64,000 bases of DNA, from the NCBI GenBank assembly GCA_965243165.1, contig OZ251535.1:744001-808000 (forward strand), written 5' to 3'. Both the position numbers and the translations under genes were made by a program. The DNA is from CATQHD01 sp965243165 (GTDB lineage: Bacteria > Actinomycetota > Acidimicrobiia > Spongiisociales > Spongiisociaceae). Of this stretch, positions 15,985 to 24,371 are shown piece after piece. The notes below the pieces were generated by a model, which was not told where the DNA came from, did no database searches, and saw nothing but the letters and a program-made list of their open reading frames with translations. Within the stretch, counting starts at the first letter, position 1; the number at the start of each line of letters is the position of its first letter.

Positions 15985-15998
15985 CAAACATTTGTTCG
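15985..15998. promoter_or_regulatory. LexA (SOS) box 1
   Basis: CAAACATTTGTTCG differs from the actinobacterial consensus CGAAC-N4-GTTCG by one base in the left arm. It lies 55 bp upstream of the lexA start and probably serves lexA autoregulation. Confidence 0.7.
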
Positions 15999-16007
15999 TA
16001 AATCGGC

Positions 16008-16036
16008 TTGACACCGAACATTCGTTCGGTCATAAT
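16008..16036 (+). promoter_or_regulatory. Promoter of the SOS LysM gene (-35/-10)
   Basis: TTGACA (16008-16013) and CATAAT (16031-16036) are separated by exactly 17 bp, and the spacer is a perfect LexA box. Transcription would start about 7 bp after the -10, at about 16043-16044, the position of the ATG, so the mRNA may be leaderless. Confidence 0.7.
16015..16028. promoter_or_regulatory. LexA (SOS) box 2, perfect palindrome
   Basis: CGAACATTCGTTCG fits the CGAAC-N4-GTTCG consensus exactly and sits between the -35 and -10 of the rightward promoter, where bound LexA would exclude RNA polymerase. Confidence 0.85.
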
Positions 16037-16043
16037 GCGGGGC

Positions 16044-16418
16044 ATGACTCGAACATACGTTTGCTCGAAGCCGGTTTCACCGGGCAGGAACGGAGATGCG
16101 GCCGGGCCGATCGAGGCGCCGGGCGCCGCCCGCGCCGCATTGCGCATCGGGCTGGCGGCGGTGCTGGCCGCCGCCCTCTTGGTGCTGCTGATGGTTCCGG
16201 CGGTGGACGCCGACCGGGGCGGAGTTCCGACCGTTTCCCATGTGGTCCGGCCGGGGGACACCCTGTGGGAGCTGGCCGCCGCCCACACGCCTCCCTCCGG
16301 GGACGTCCGCCGCACCGTCGCTCTGATCCGAGCCGCCAACGGCATGGCTTCGGCCCAGATCGCGGCGGGGGAAGAGGTCGAGATACCGGTCGGGGAAATC
16401 TCCGGAGGGCGGTCCTAG
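16044..16418 (+). CDS. SOS-regulated LysM-domain membrane protein (ChiZ/YneA-like cell division suppressor)
   Basis: The protein (124 aa from ATG 16044) has a short cytoplasmic N-terminus, a transmembrane segment (IGLAAVLAAALLVLLMVPAV, about residues 36-55) and a C-terminal LysM peptidoglycan-binding domain (HVVRPGDTLWELAAAHTPPS ... GEEVEIPVGEI). A LysM membrane protein divergent from lexA and under SOS control matches mycobacterial ChiZ (Rv2719c) and Bacillus YneA, which halt division after DNA damage. No hydrolase domain is visible. The start coincides with the predicted transcription start, and a third LexA box lies inside the first codons. Role by family and context. Confidence 0.8.
   Translation: MTRTYVCSKPVSPGRNGDAAGPIEAPGAARAALRIGLAAVLAAALLVLLMVPAVDADRGGVPTVSHVVRPGDTLWELAAAHTPPSGDVRRTVALIRAANGMASAQIAAGEEVEIPVGEISGGRS
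16050..16063. promoter_or_regulatory. LexA (SOS) box 3, inside the first codons of the LysM gene
   Basis: CGAACATACGTTTG matches the consensus except for one base in the right arm. Its position downstream of the predicted transcription start suggests roadblock-type repression additional to box 2. Confidence 0.65.
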
Positions 16419-16427
16419 AAACCGAGT

Positions 16428-18074
16428 TCAGACGGCGGTGATCCGTTCCAGCTCGGTCACCGCGGCGCGCATCTTCGTGATCCGCTCCAGCGCCCACGTC
16501 TGCACCTGGCCGAGCGGAACATCCAAGGACGGCCGCAGCCCGGACACCGCATCGTGCATGGCGCCGCTCACCGCCGCCGCCCGGCCGGGGTCGCCCTCGA
16601 GCAGGGCGGCGATGTAGTCGGCCTGGGCGTTCTCCACCGTGGTCACCGCTTCGGACGCCTGCTGCCGGTAAGCCCCGAACAGGGGGTCCTCGGGCAGGGA
16701 GGCCAGCACCTGCCGGGTTCCGGCGATGGAGAGGCTGAGCTGTTCGGCGATGCCGCCCACCTCGTCCCTGGGCGCTTCCGCCGGCAGGTTCGGCAGGTTG
16801 GAGACGGCGGTCAGCGAGATGGAATACGCCATGGCGTTGCCCACCTGTTGGCCGACCCCGAGCGCCTGGATGGAGGTCCATTCGAGCAGCTGTTTGGGCT
16901 GCGCCAGCTCTTCGATGGGCGCCTTCGACCCTACGAGGGGGGCTGACGGCAGCCGCTCGGAGGCGATGACGGCCGCGGCCCGGGCGGCGCCGTCGAGGGT
17001 GTTCAACCCGCTGGTGAGGTACGACAGACCCGAATCGTTGGTCCATCCTTCGACGGCCAAGGCTTCCTCCACCGGCAGGAAGGCGCCGGACAGACGTTGG
17101 GCGGCCGCCGCATACTGCTCCTCCCGGGCGTTGGCCTCCCGCACGGGGAGGTCGGACAGCACCTTCACCGTTCCCGCCCCCAGCCCGGCCAGCACCAGGA
17201 TGCCGATCACCAGCGGCCGGCGGAACCGCCGTTTGGAGTGCATCGACGCCTCGAGCTCGTCCCCGGGGGCGCCGTAGGGCGTCAGCCCCCCGCCCATGTC
17301 CAAATCGGCGCTGGCGTCCCACAGCCGCTTGATGGTGTCACCCGTGTTTCCTCCGCTGCTGCCGGGGGCGGCCGCCGATACTTTGTCGAGGGACAGCAGC
17401 TGCCCCCAAGGGTCGGCGGCGGGGGGGCGGTCCAGGCCGGCGCCGATGGCGGCGGCGGGTGCGCCCCCGCCGCGGCGCCCTTCACCGCTTTCTGCGGGCG
17501 GGCGGCGCCCTTCGCTCAACGAAGCCGAGGTCTCGCCGAAGCCGAACAGGGCCGCCAGCGACGAGCCTTCTCCGGGGTCGGCCGCCGGGAGCATCTGGAC
17601 GTCGGTGAGCGGCGCCTCGGACGGCGGCGGGCCGCCCGTCCGGACGGCGGCCTCCGGGCGGGGCTTGGGGCGGGAGGCGGTCTTCGGCGCCCGGGCGGGA
17701 GCCCGGTCTGTCCGTACTGCGGCCGCGGGGCGGGGCGCGGCGGCCCGAGGGCGGCGCGGGGCGGGGCGGGTGTTCGGCGGCGGCGGGCCGGGCGGCGCCT
17801 CCGGGCGGGCGGGGCGGGGCCGGGCGGGGCGGGTTCCCCAGGCGGGCAGCAGCCGCGCGAGCCTGCCTCGGCCGGGGTTGAGGTGGACGGATCTGTAGCG
17901 CCGCCGTTTGGCGCGGTGCCGCCCCCGTTTGCTGGACGAGCGGGTTTTGCTGCCCGGACGGGCTGGACCCTTCGCTCTAACGGCTCCTGCCGGCCCGGCG
18001 GCTCTGCCAGGGGTTCCTGCCAGGCCGGACGGCGGGGCCATAGGACGCGGATGACCGGGTTTCAGGGTGACCAT
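16428..18074 (-). CDS. Hypothetical membrane-anchored protein with long basic, Pro/Ala-rich N-terminus
   Basis: I do not recognise a family for this 548-residue protein. Residues 1-270 are low-complexity (RRRYRSVHLNPGRGRLARLL and long Pro/Ala/Arg runs), predicted disordered and probably cytoplasmic. One transmembrane helix follows (PLVIGILVLAGLGAGTVKVL, about residues 287-306). The C-terminal 240 residues are mostly helical and presumably extracytoplasmic, resembling a sensor or adhesion-type helical bundle. The stop is 10 bp from the end of the convergent LysM gene. Only the C-terminal half has normal codon-position composition, and the exact start is uncertain. Confidence 0.7.
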   Translation of the reverse strand: MVTLKPGHPRPMAPPSGLAGTPGRAAGPAGAVRAKGPARPGSKTRSSSKRGRHRAKRRRYRSVHLNPGRGRLARLLPAWGTRPARPRPARPEAPPGPPPPNTRPAPRRPRAAAPRPAAAVRTDRAPARAPKTASRPKPRPEAAVRTGGPPPSEAPLTDVQMLPAADPGEGSSLAALFGFGETSASLSEGRRPPAESGEGRRGGGAPAAAIGAGLDRPPAADPWGQLLSLDKVSAAAPGSSGGNTGDTIKRLWDASADLDMGGGLTPYGAPGDELEASMHSKRRFRRPLVIGILVLAGLGAGTVKVLSDLPVREANAREEQYAAAAQRLSGAFLPVEEALAVEGWTNDSGLSYLTSGLNTLDGAARAAAVIASERLPSAPLVGSKAPIEELAQPKQLLEWTSIQALGVGQQVGNAMAYSISLTAVSNLPNLPAEAPRDEVGGIAEQLSLSIAGTRQVLASLPEDPLFGAYRQQASEAVTTVENAQADYIAALLEGDPGRAAAVSGAMHDAVSGLRPSLDVPLGQVQTWALERITKMRAAVTELERITAV

Positions 18075-18133
18075 CGGCGGTTTGCTCCTGTGCCGTACTC
18101 CGCCCGGCTCGTGAGCCCCCGACCATCTTTATT

Positions 18134-18574
18134 ATGCAGTGGAACGTGCACCTTAGCGTACTGAAGCTCGACAAGGAACTACCAACGCCGAGCCGCGCCC
18201 ATCAGGGGGATGCGGGCCTCGATCTGTACGCCCGTCATCCGGGGGTGCTGGCCCCCGGGGAGCGGGCGGCGGTCGCCACCGGCGCGGCGGTCGCCGTCCC
18301 GCCCGGCTGCGTCGGTTTGGTCGTTCCCAGGAGCGGTTTGGCCGCCCGGAACGGGGTGGGGGTGGTCAACGCCCCCGGCCTGATCGACTCCGGGTACCGG
18401 GGCGAGATCAGGGTGGTGCTCATCAACCACGGCCGGGAGGTGTTCGAGTTCGCCCGCGGCGACCGGATCGCCCAGCTGGTGATCGTTCCGTACGCGGCGC
18501 CGGAGATCGAGCTGGTGGAACACCTCGAGGAGACCGAACGGGGGGCGGGCGGCTTCGGCTCCTCCGGCCGGTAG
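18134..18574 (+). CDS. dut: dUTP diphosphatase
   Basis: The enzyme hydrolyses dUTP to dUMP and PPi, keeping uracil out of DNA. All five trimeric-dUTPase motifs are present in the 146-residue product: I DAGLDLYA, II PRSGLAARNG, III APGLIDSGYRGEIRVVLIN (with the catalytic Asp), IV RGDRIAQLVI, V RGAGGFGSSGR with the nucleotide-closing Phe. TTTATT lies directly upstream of the ATG, leaving little room for a ribosome site, so the message may be leaderless. It is divergent from the hypothetical membrane gene and convergent with pncA. Confidence 0.93.
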   Translation: MQWNVHLSVLKLDKELPTPSRAHQGDAGLDLYARHPGVLAPGERAAVATGAAVAVPPGCVGLVVPRSGLAARNGVGVVNAPGLIDSGYRGEIRVVLINHGREVFEFARGDRIAQLVIVPYAAPEIELVEHLEETERGAGGFGSSGR

Positions 18575-18608
18575 CCGCCGCCTCGGGCAGAGGAGGCCGT
18601 TCGGCCGG

Positions 18609-19202
18609 TCAGACGACCTCTACGCCTGCCTGCTCGAGCTCGGCCAAGGCCTTGCCGCCATCGCCGGGCGACAGGTCGACGGCCTTGGTGGCGTCGAGCA
18701 GGACGGCGGCCTCGAAGCCGTTGGCCGCGGCGTCGAGGGCGGTGTCCTTCACGCAGTAGTCCAAGGCCAGCCCCGCCACCGCCGTCCGCGAGCATCCGGC
18801 CTCGCGGATCATCGAGGCCAGGGGCGTGGGGATGTCCTCCCCGGAGACGGGGTCGCGCATGGTGAAACCCGAATATCCGTCCTCCCCGTTGGCACCCTTG
18901 CGGACGCTCGGCCCCTGCACCAGGAGGTCGGGGTGGAACTCGGCCCCGGCGGTGCCCGCCACGCAGTGAACCGGCCAGATTCCCCCGTCGACCGCAAAGT
19001 GGGGGGTGCGCTCCGGATGCCAATCCTGGGTGTAGAAAACGGACGCCCCGGCCGCCGCCGCCTTGCGGATCTCCCGGTTGACCGCCGGCACCACTTCGGT
19101 TTCGGCCCCCTTCACGTAGAGGCTCCCGGCGGGGTCGGCGAAGTCGTTCTGGACGTCCACCACGATCAGGGCGGTGCGCTCGTCGTAGCTGTATCCGCTC
19201 AC
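18609..19202 (-). CDS. pncA: Nicotinamidase
   Basis: It deamidates nicotinamide to nicotinate, the first step of NAD salvage. Starting at GTG 19202 it has 197 residues. The catalytic triad is visible as Asp in IVVDVQNDFADP, Lys in VRKGANGEDG and Cys in LALDYCVKDTALDA; the metal-binding Asp/His residues are in YTQDWHPERTPHF. The longer frame upstream runs over the divergent pncB start and is rejected. Its product feeds the neighbouring PncB enzyme, and the shared 76-bp gap implies joint control. Confidence 0.9.
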   Translation of the reverse strand: MSGYSYDERTALIVVDVQNDFADPAGSLYVKGAETEVVPAVNREIRKAAAAGASVFYTQDWHPERTPHFAVDGGIWPVHCVAGTAGAEFHPDLLVQGPSVRKGANGEDGYSGFTMRDPVSGEDIPTPLASMIREAGCSRTAVAGLALDYCVKDTALDAAANGFEAAVLLDATKAVDLSPGDGGKALAELEQAGVEVV

Positions 19203-19278
19203 GCCCTCAGCGTAGCCGCCCCCTTGGGGTGAAAGACAGCGGCCGATGAACCGGCGCGGGCGGGGTAGAGTCGCGGGC

Positions 19279-20808
19279 GTGCTCACCGAAGGCGTCCTCT
19301 TCACCGATCACTATCAGCTGACCATGGCTCAGCTCTACCACCGGTACGGACTGGCCGAGCGCACCGCCCAGTTCGACTACTCCTTCCGTTCCTACCCCGA
19401 CTACGGGAGCCATCAGGCGGGCTACTGCATCACCGCCGGGCTGGGGCCGCTGCTGGACTGGATGGATCGGAGCTGGTTCGGGCGGGGGGAGCTGGAAGCC
19501 CTGCGCTCCATCCGCACCAGCGCGGGGAAGCGGATGTTCGAGGCGCCGTTCCTCGATTGGCTGACCCGATCCGGGGGTTTTGGGGAGGTGTCCATGTGGG
19601 CGGTCCCCGAAGGGAGGGTGGTGCACCCCAAGACCCCGGTGCTGACCGTCGAGGCGCCCCTGGCCGTCGCCCAGCTCCTGGAGACCCCCCTGTTGAACCG
19701 GCTCAACTACGCCACCCTGATCGCCACCAAGACCTCCCGGGTGGTGGAGGCGGCCGGGGGGTCGGCGGTGCTCGAGTTCGGCATGCGGCGGGCGCCGGAT
19801 TCCGCCGCCAACGCCGCCGTCCGCTCGGCCCTGATCGGAGGGGCGGGAGGTTCCTCCAACTTCGCCGCCTCCTACTGTTTCGGGTACCCCCCCAAAGGCA
19901 CCCACGCCCACTCCATGGTCCAGGCTTTCATCGCCGATTCGGGGAGCGAGCTGGATGCGTTCCGGGCCTACGCCGACGTCTACCCCGACGACTGCCTGCT
20001 GCTGGTCGACACCATCGACACCCTCCGCTCCGGCATTCCCAACGCCATCACCGTCTTCGAAGAGCTGCGCCGCCGCGGGCGCCGGCCGGCGGGGGTGCGG
20101 CTCGATTCCGGCGACTTGGCGCATCTGGCGGTCCGTTCGGCGGCCATGCTCGACCGGGCGGGGTTCGCCGAAGTTGCGATCGTGCTCTCCTCCGAGCTGG
20201 ACGAGCTGACCATCTGGCAGGTGCGCAACCAGATCCTCGAGGAGGCGGGCCGCTACGGGGTGGACGCCGGGCGGCTGCTCGGCCGGCTGGTGTACGGGGT
20301 GGGCACCCGCCTGGCCACCTCCTACGGATACCCCAGCCCGGACGGGGTTTTCAAGCTGGTGGCGCTGGAGGCTTCGGGCGGGGGCTGGGCGCCGGCCATC
20401 AAGATCTCCGAAACCCCGGCCAAGGTGCCCGACCCGGGGCGGAAGCGGCTGTGGAGGGTCTACGACCGCCGGGGCACGGCCACCGCCGACCTCATCACCC
20501 TCGACCGCGACGACCCCGGCGCCCGGCCTCTGCGCCTGGTGCACCCCAGCTACCCGGAGGTGGGGCGGGAGCTCGCCGCCGACCAGATTTCGGAAGTGGC
20601 GCCGCTGCGGGTGCGGGTGTTGGACTCCGGCCGCCGGACTTCGGACGGCGTCGGAGACATAGAGGCCGCCCGCCGCCGCCGCGCCGCCGACCTGGCCCGC
20701 CTCGACCCGGGCGTGCGGCGGCTGGTCAACCCTCACACCTATCACGTATCGCTCAGCCCGGCCCTGTCCGACCTCAAACAGGACCTGATCGCCGGGTTCA
20801 AGGGCTGA
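19279..20808 (+). CDS. pncB: Nicotinate phosphoribosyltransferase
   Basis: The enzyme makes nicotinate mononucleotide from nicotinate and PRPP. The GTG start at 19279 (VLTEGVLFTDHYQLTMAQLY) gives 509 residues. Family signatures: FDYSFRSYPDYGSHQAGYCI, the region with the phosphorylatable His in YPPKGTHAHSMVQAF, RLDSGDLAHLAVRSA, and YGVGTRLATSYGYPSPDG. With the divergent pncA it makes a complete nicotinamide-to-NaMN salvage pair. Confidence 0.92.
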   Translation: MLTEGVLFTDHYQLTMAQLYHRYGLAERTAQFDYSFRSYPDYGSHQAGYCITAGLGPLLDWMDRSWFGRGELEALRSIRTSAGKRMFEAPFLDWLTRSGGFGEVSMWAVPEGRVVHPKTPVLTVEAPLAVAQLLETPLLNRLNYATLIATKTSRVVEAAGGSAVLEFGMRRAPDSAANAAVRSALIGGAGGSSNFAASYCFGYPPKGTHAHSMVQAFIADSGSELDAFRAYADVYPDDCLLLVDTIDTLRSGIPNAITVFEELRRRGRRPAGVRLDSGDLAHLAVRSAAMLDRAGFAEVAIVLSSELDELTIWQVRNQILEEAGRYGVDAGRLLGRLVYGVGTRLATSYGYPSPDGVFKLVALEASGGGWAPAIKISETPAKVPDPGRKRLWRVYDRRGTATADLITLDRDDPGARPLRLVHPSYPEVGRELAADQISEVAPLRVRVLDSGRRTSDGVGDIEAARRRRAADLARLDPGVRRLVNPHTYHVSLSPALSDLKQDLIAGFKG

Positions 20809-20893
20809 CGCCCCGGGGCGGCATCGGCGTCTGCCCCGAGCTGCAGGGCCGTTTCCCCGCGTCCGCCGAAAGGCGCTACAATGGCCGCTCCAG

Positions 20894-20966
20894 GCGGAAG
20901 TAGCTCAGTCGGTAGAGCGCAACCTTGCCAAGGTTGAGGTCGCGGGTTCGACCCCCGTCTTCCGCT
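20894..20966 (+). tRNA. tRNA-Gly (GCC)
   Basis: The 73-nt cloverleaf has acceptor arms GCGGAAG/CTTCCGC, D arm AGCTCAGTCGGTAGAGC, anticodon loop around TTGCCAA with anticodon GCC, and T arm GCGGGTTCGACCCCCGT. No CCA is encoded. It is the first of three closely spaced tRNA genes. Confidence 0.95.
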
Positions 20967-21037
20967 CCCGGATCGGCGGCGGTTCGGCGGCGCGGCCCGC
21001 CGGAGGTGCGGCCCCTCCTCCGCCCGATGCGACCGGC

Positions 21038-21108
21038 GGCGACGTGGCCGAGTGGTTAGGCGCAGCTCTGCAAAAGCTGTTACACCGGTTCGAATCCGGT
21101 CGTCGCCT
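21038..21108 (+). tRNA. tRNA-Cys (GCA)
   Basis: The acceptor arms GGCGACG/CGTCGCC flank a D arm GGCCGAGTGGTTAGGC, an anticodon arm with loop CTGCAAA (anticodon GCA) and T arm CCGGTTCGAATCCGG. Its length is 71 nt, normal for bacterial tRNA-Cys. Confidence 0.94.
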
Positions 21109-21152
21109 CGCCCGCCGGAACGGTCACGCGGGGCCGTTCCCGGCGCAGGCTC

Positions 21153-21224
21153 GGGCGCTTAGCTCAGGGGCAGAGCGCTTCCTTGACGCGGAAGAGGTCA
21201 CAGGTTCAAATCCTGTAGCGCCCA
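21153..21224 (+). tRNA. tRNA-Val (GAC)
   Basis: Acceptor arms GGGCGCT/AGCGCCC, D arm AGCTCAGGGGCAGAGC, anticodon stem CTTCC/GGAAG with loop TTGACGC (anticodon GAC), T arm CAGGTTCAAATCCTG. It shares its acceptor and D arm with the tRNA-Val (CAC) at 24250. Confidence 0.95.
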
Positions 21225-21406
21225 CGCAACTCAGCCGGGCCGGGATTCACGCGCGGGGCGCGTCGGAGGGGCGCCCGTCGACCGTGCACTCCCTAAACAA
21301 GGCGGGATTAGGGGGGTCATGGACGAGGTCTTTGGGGCTGATTTTACGATTGCGCCGTCAGTGTCTATACTGCGGTCGGCAGTACAACAGAAAGGGATGT
21401 TTTGCC

Positions 21407-21799
21407 ATGTCGATGACCGATGATCACAAGGCGGCTCTCGCCCAGGGCAGAAGCGAGGCCCGGGCGGTTAGGGCGTACCTTGACGCTCTGAGCCAGAAGA
21501 GGCCCCGCGGCGGCAACACCGAGAACCTGCAGTCCCGCATAGACGGGCTGGCCGCCAAGATCGAAGCCGAGGGCAACTCGCTCAAGCGGCTGGGGCTGAT
21601 CCAGCAGCGCTTCAACCTGGAGGACCGTCTCAAGGCCGCCGGCGAATCGGCCGACTACGAGGCGCTCGAGGCCGATTTCGTAGGCGCCGCCGCTTCCTAC
21701 TCCGAGCGCAAGGGCATCACCTACAGCACTTGGCGCGAGTTCGGGGTGACCCCTGGCGTGCTGAAGGCGGCCAACATCAAGAGGACCCGGAGAGGCTGA
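21407..21799 (+). CDS. Conserved hypothetical helical protein
   Basis: The 130-residue protein starts at ATG 21407 with AAAGGG 10 bp upstream; a longer frame through the tRNAs is rejected. It is highly charged and mostly helical: HKAALAQGRSEARAVRAYLD, then LAAKIEAEGNSLKRLGLIQQ and FNLEDRLKAA form a probable coiled-coil hairpin, and the C-terminus (YSERKGITYSTWREFGVTPG ... LKAANIKRTRR) resembles a small basic DNA-binding helix. I recall similar proteins in many actinobacteria without assigned function; no function is claimed. Confidence 0.75.
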   Translation: MSMTDDHKAALAQGRSEARAVRAYLDALSQKRPRGGNTENLQSRIDGLAAKIEAEGNSLKRLGLIQQRFNLEDRLKAAGESADYEALEADFVGAAASYSERKGITYSTWREFGVTPGVLKAANIKRTRRG

Positions 21800-22042
21800 A
21801 CCCCCGCCAACCTCGACTGCCTGTTTCGGGAGGGCGGAAGCCCTCCCGATTCGGCCGTCTCTACCTCTGTCATTCAGAGGGCAGGTCGGGCAACGAATCA
21901 ATCGCGGTGGGCGGTGATCCACCGAGCCTGGTGCGGCCGTTGCAGGGCGGCCTTCCGATCCCGGCCGAGAGCCTTGCCCGGCGCGGGGTTCGATGACCGC
22001 TCGGTGATCTGAGGAATCAGGGTTCGGGGAAGGCCGGACGGG

Positions 22043-22432
22043 CTAACCGTACCCCAGCTCGTGCAGCCGGCCTTCTTCTATCCCCACATAGTGGGCCACC
22101 TCATGGAACACGGTCTTGCGGATCTCCTCTTCGGTTTTTTTCCGGCTGAGGCCCAAGGCCAAGTGGGCGTCCATGAATATGGAGATGCGGTCGGGAAGCG
22201 CCCACATGTAATTCCCCCGCTCCGGCATGGCCACCCCTTCGTACAGGCCCAGCAGGCACTCTCCGCAGGGGTCCTGTTCGGGGTCGGCGCGTTCTTCCAC
22301 CACCACCGTCAGGTTGTCGATCGCGGCGGCGGTCGAGTCCGGCTTCGACCGCAGCTCCTCGAGGGCGCGTTCCACGGTCTGCTCGAAGAAGTCCCTCGTC
22401 ATTCCTAAGCGGGGGCGGGCGGTGCGCCTCAT
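22043..22432 (-). CDS. Metallopeptidase family protein (minimal zincin)
   Basis: The 129-residue protein carries the zinc motif HEVAHYVGI (HExxH) close to its C-terminus followed by EEGRLHELGYG, and the upstream segment PERGNYMWALPDRISIFMDA typical of the small DUF1025-type metallopeptidases. The start at 22432 (MRRTARPR) was chosen over ATG 22402, whose AGGA abuts the start codon, and over ATG 22440. The substrate is unknown. It is divergent from the ABC transporter genes. Confidence 0.83.
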   Translation of the reverse strand: MRRTARPRLGMTRDFFEQTVERALEELRSKPDSTAAAIDNLTVVVEERADPEQDPCGECLLGLYEGVAMPERGNYMWALPDRISIFMDAHLALGLSRKKTEEEIRKTVFHEVAHYVGIEEGRLHELGYG

Positions 22433-22468
22433 CGGCCCATGATAGGCCGCGGTATACTCGGAGAGGAT

Positions 22469-23389
22469 ATGTCCACCGTCATCGAGGTAGAGAACCTCTT
22501 CAAGCGGTACGGCGAGGTCACCGCGGTGGCCGGAGTCGATTTCACCGTTCAGGAGGGGGAAGTGTTGGCTTTGCTGGGCCCCAACGGGGCGGGCAAGACC
22601 ACCCTGGTGGAGATGCTGGAGGGTTACCGCCGGGCCGATCAAGGGCGGATCGAGGTGCTGGGTTGCGATCCCGGTTCGGCGGGGCGGAGCTTCCGGGACC
22701 GCATAGGAATCGTGCTGCAGGAAACCGGGATCGAGCAGAACCTCCGGGTGCGGGAGGCGGTCGAATACTACGGGGCCGCCTACTCCCGCCGTCTGCCCGC
22801 CGAGGACCTGATCCGCCGGGTCGGGCTGGAAGAGAAGGCCGGCGCCAAGGTCAAGACGCTGTCGGGGGGCCAGAAGCGGCGGCTGGATCTGGCTTTGGGC
22901 CTGGCGGGCGACCCGGACCTGTTGTTCCTGGACGAGCCGACCACCGGATTCGACCCGTCCGCCCGCCGGCGTTCTTGGAAGCTCATCGAAGGCCTGACCT
23001 CGATGGGCAAGACCATCCTGTTGACCACCCATTACCTCGACGAGGCGCAGAATCTGGCCGATCGGGTCATCGTTCTGTCCAAGGGCCGGATCGCGGCTGA
23101 CGGAACGCCGGACTCGATCGGCTCGGGGCCGCCGATGACCACCGTCAGCTTCAAAGCCGGCGATCCTTCTTCTCTGCCCGGGCTGGAGGAGAAACCCGCA
23201 GTGGACGGGGGCGTTGTTTCCTACCGGACCGGGCGCCCGACCGCCCTCCTGCATGAACTGACCGCTTGGGCGGTGAGCCGGGGGGAGGAGCTGGAAGGGA
23301 TCGAGGTGGTGCGCCCCAGCCTGGAGGAGATATACCTGGACATCGTGGACGGGGCGGAGGGCGCAGAGGCGGGCGGCGCCGATGGGTGA
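22469..23389 (+). CDS. ABC transporter ATP-binding protein (DrrA/ABC-2 exporter type)
   Basis: The 306-residue ATPase powers export through the ABC-2 permease encoded next. The start MSTVIEVENLFKRYGEV follows a GGAGAGG ribosome site. Motifs: Walker A LLGPNGAGKTTLVEML, Q-loop VLQETGIEQN, signature LSGGQKRRLDLALG, Walker B LLFLDEPTTGFDPS, and H-loop TTHYLDEAQ. A C-terminal 80-residue extension is typical of drug/lipid exporter subunits. It overlaps the permease gene by 8 bp. The cargo is not deducible. Confidence 0.92.
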   Translation: MSTVIEVENLFKRYGEVTAVAGVDFTVQEGEVLALLGPNGAGKTTLVEMLEGYRRADQGRIEVLGCDPGSAGRSFRDRIGIVLQETGIEQNLRVREAVEYYGAAYSRRLPAEDLIRRVGLEEKAGAKVKTLSGGQKRRLDLALGLAGDPDLLFLDEPTTGFDPSARRRSWKLIEGLTSMGKTILLTTHYLDEAQNLADRVIVLSKGRIAADGTPDSIGSGPPMTTVSFKAGDPSSLPGLEEKPAVDGGVVSYRTGRPTALLHELTAWAVSRGEELEGIEVVRPSLEEIYLDIVDGAEGAEAGGADG

Positions 23390-24164
23390 CCTGCGGCTGC
23401 TGGCGGTGCATGTCCGCCATATGAACCGCATGTTCTGGCGGGAGCCGCTGGCCGCCTTCTTCACCATGGCTTTCCCGGTGATGTTCTTGGTGCTGTTCGG
23501 CTTCATCTTCGGAGACAGCGAGGTGAGAGGCGTTCGGTACGCGCAGTTCTTCACCCCCGCCATCGCCGTCTTCGCCGCGGCCACCGCCACCTTCACCAAC
23601 CTGGTCATCGGGACGGCCATCACCCGGGACCTGGGCGTGCTGAAGCGGGTGCGGGGGACGCCAGCGCCCCCATGGCTGCACATGTCGGGCCGCATCCTGT
23701 CGGCGGTGTGGACCGCCTTTCTGGCGATCGCGCTGATGTTCGCCTTGGGGTGGGCGCTGTTCGATTTCATAGTGGTGTGGCAAAACGCCCCGGCCGCCCT
23801 GTTGGTGTTCGCGGCGGCGGCGGCCACCTTCTCGGCCATGGGTTTGGCGGTGTGCTCCTTGGTGAAGACCGGCACCACCGCCCCGGCGGTGGCCAACGGG
23901 ATCATCCTGCCGATGGCGTTCCTGTCGGACATCTTCATCCCCTTGGACGACGCCCCTTCCTGGTTGCGGGCGGTGGGGGACGTCTTCCCGCTCAAACACT
24001 TCGCCGCCCTGCTCGGGCGGGCCTTCACCCCGCCGGAGGTTGCAGCTTTCATGGACGCCGGTCCGGTGCTGGCCTGGGGCCGCATGGGGGTGATGGCCGC
24101 CTGGCTGCTGGCCTCCATGCTCATCGCGGTCAAGTTCTTCCGGTGGGAGCCCCGCGGCGGATGA
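23382..24164 (+). CDS. ABC-2 type transporter permease
   Basis: The 260-residue protein has six hydrophobic segments, including AFFTMAFPVMFLVLFGFIFG, IAVFAAATATFTNLVIGTAI, AFLAIALMFALGWALFDFIV and VMAAWLLASMLIAVKFF, and the ABC-2 permease region MAFLSDIFIPLDDAPSWLR near its end. It is the membrane partner of the preceding ATPase. A tRNA-Val gene follows 85 bp downstream. Confidence 0.9.
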   Translation: MGDLRLLAVHVRHMNRMFWREPLAAFFTMAFPVMFLVLFGFIFGDSEVRGVRYAQFFTPAIAVFAAATATFTNLVIGTAITRDLGVLKRVRGTPAPPWLHMSGRILSAVWTAFLAIALMFALGWALFDFIVVWQNAPAALLVFAAAAATFSAMGLAVCSLVKTGTTAPAVANGIILPMAFLSDIFIPLDDAPSWLRAVGDVFPLKHFAALLGRAFTPPEVAAFMDAGPVLAWGRMGVMAAWLLASMLIAVKFFRWEPRGG

Positions 24165-24249
24165 ACGAGCGGGGGCGGGCGCCGCGTTGCCCCCAAGATC
24201 CAAAGATACAAGCCCGCAACGGATTGCGGTCGGTTACAATGCCGGTTGC

Positions 24250-24321
24250 GGGCGCTTAGCTCAGCGGGAGAGCGCTGCCTTCACACGGCAGAGGTCACTG
24301 GTTCGATCCCAGTAGCGCCCA
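24250..24321 (+). tRNA. tRNA-Val (CAC)
   Basis: Acceptor GGGCGCT/AGCGCCC, D arm AGCTCAGCGGGAGAGC, anticodon stem CTGCC/GGCAG with loop TTCACAC (anticodon CAC), T arm CTGGTTCGATCCCAG. It is 72 nt long, no CCA encoded. Confidence 0.95.
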
Positions 24322-24371
24322 CCGGCGTTGCTTCGCAGTTTCAATCCCGGCCTGCGGCGGGGGGTCCGGGG

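Noticed and set aside
22043..24211. A 722-codon minus-strand open frame
   Set aside because: Only the last 129 codons (metallopeptidase) carry motifs; the rest lies antisense to the ABC transporter genes, which have all expected motifs.
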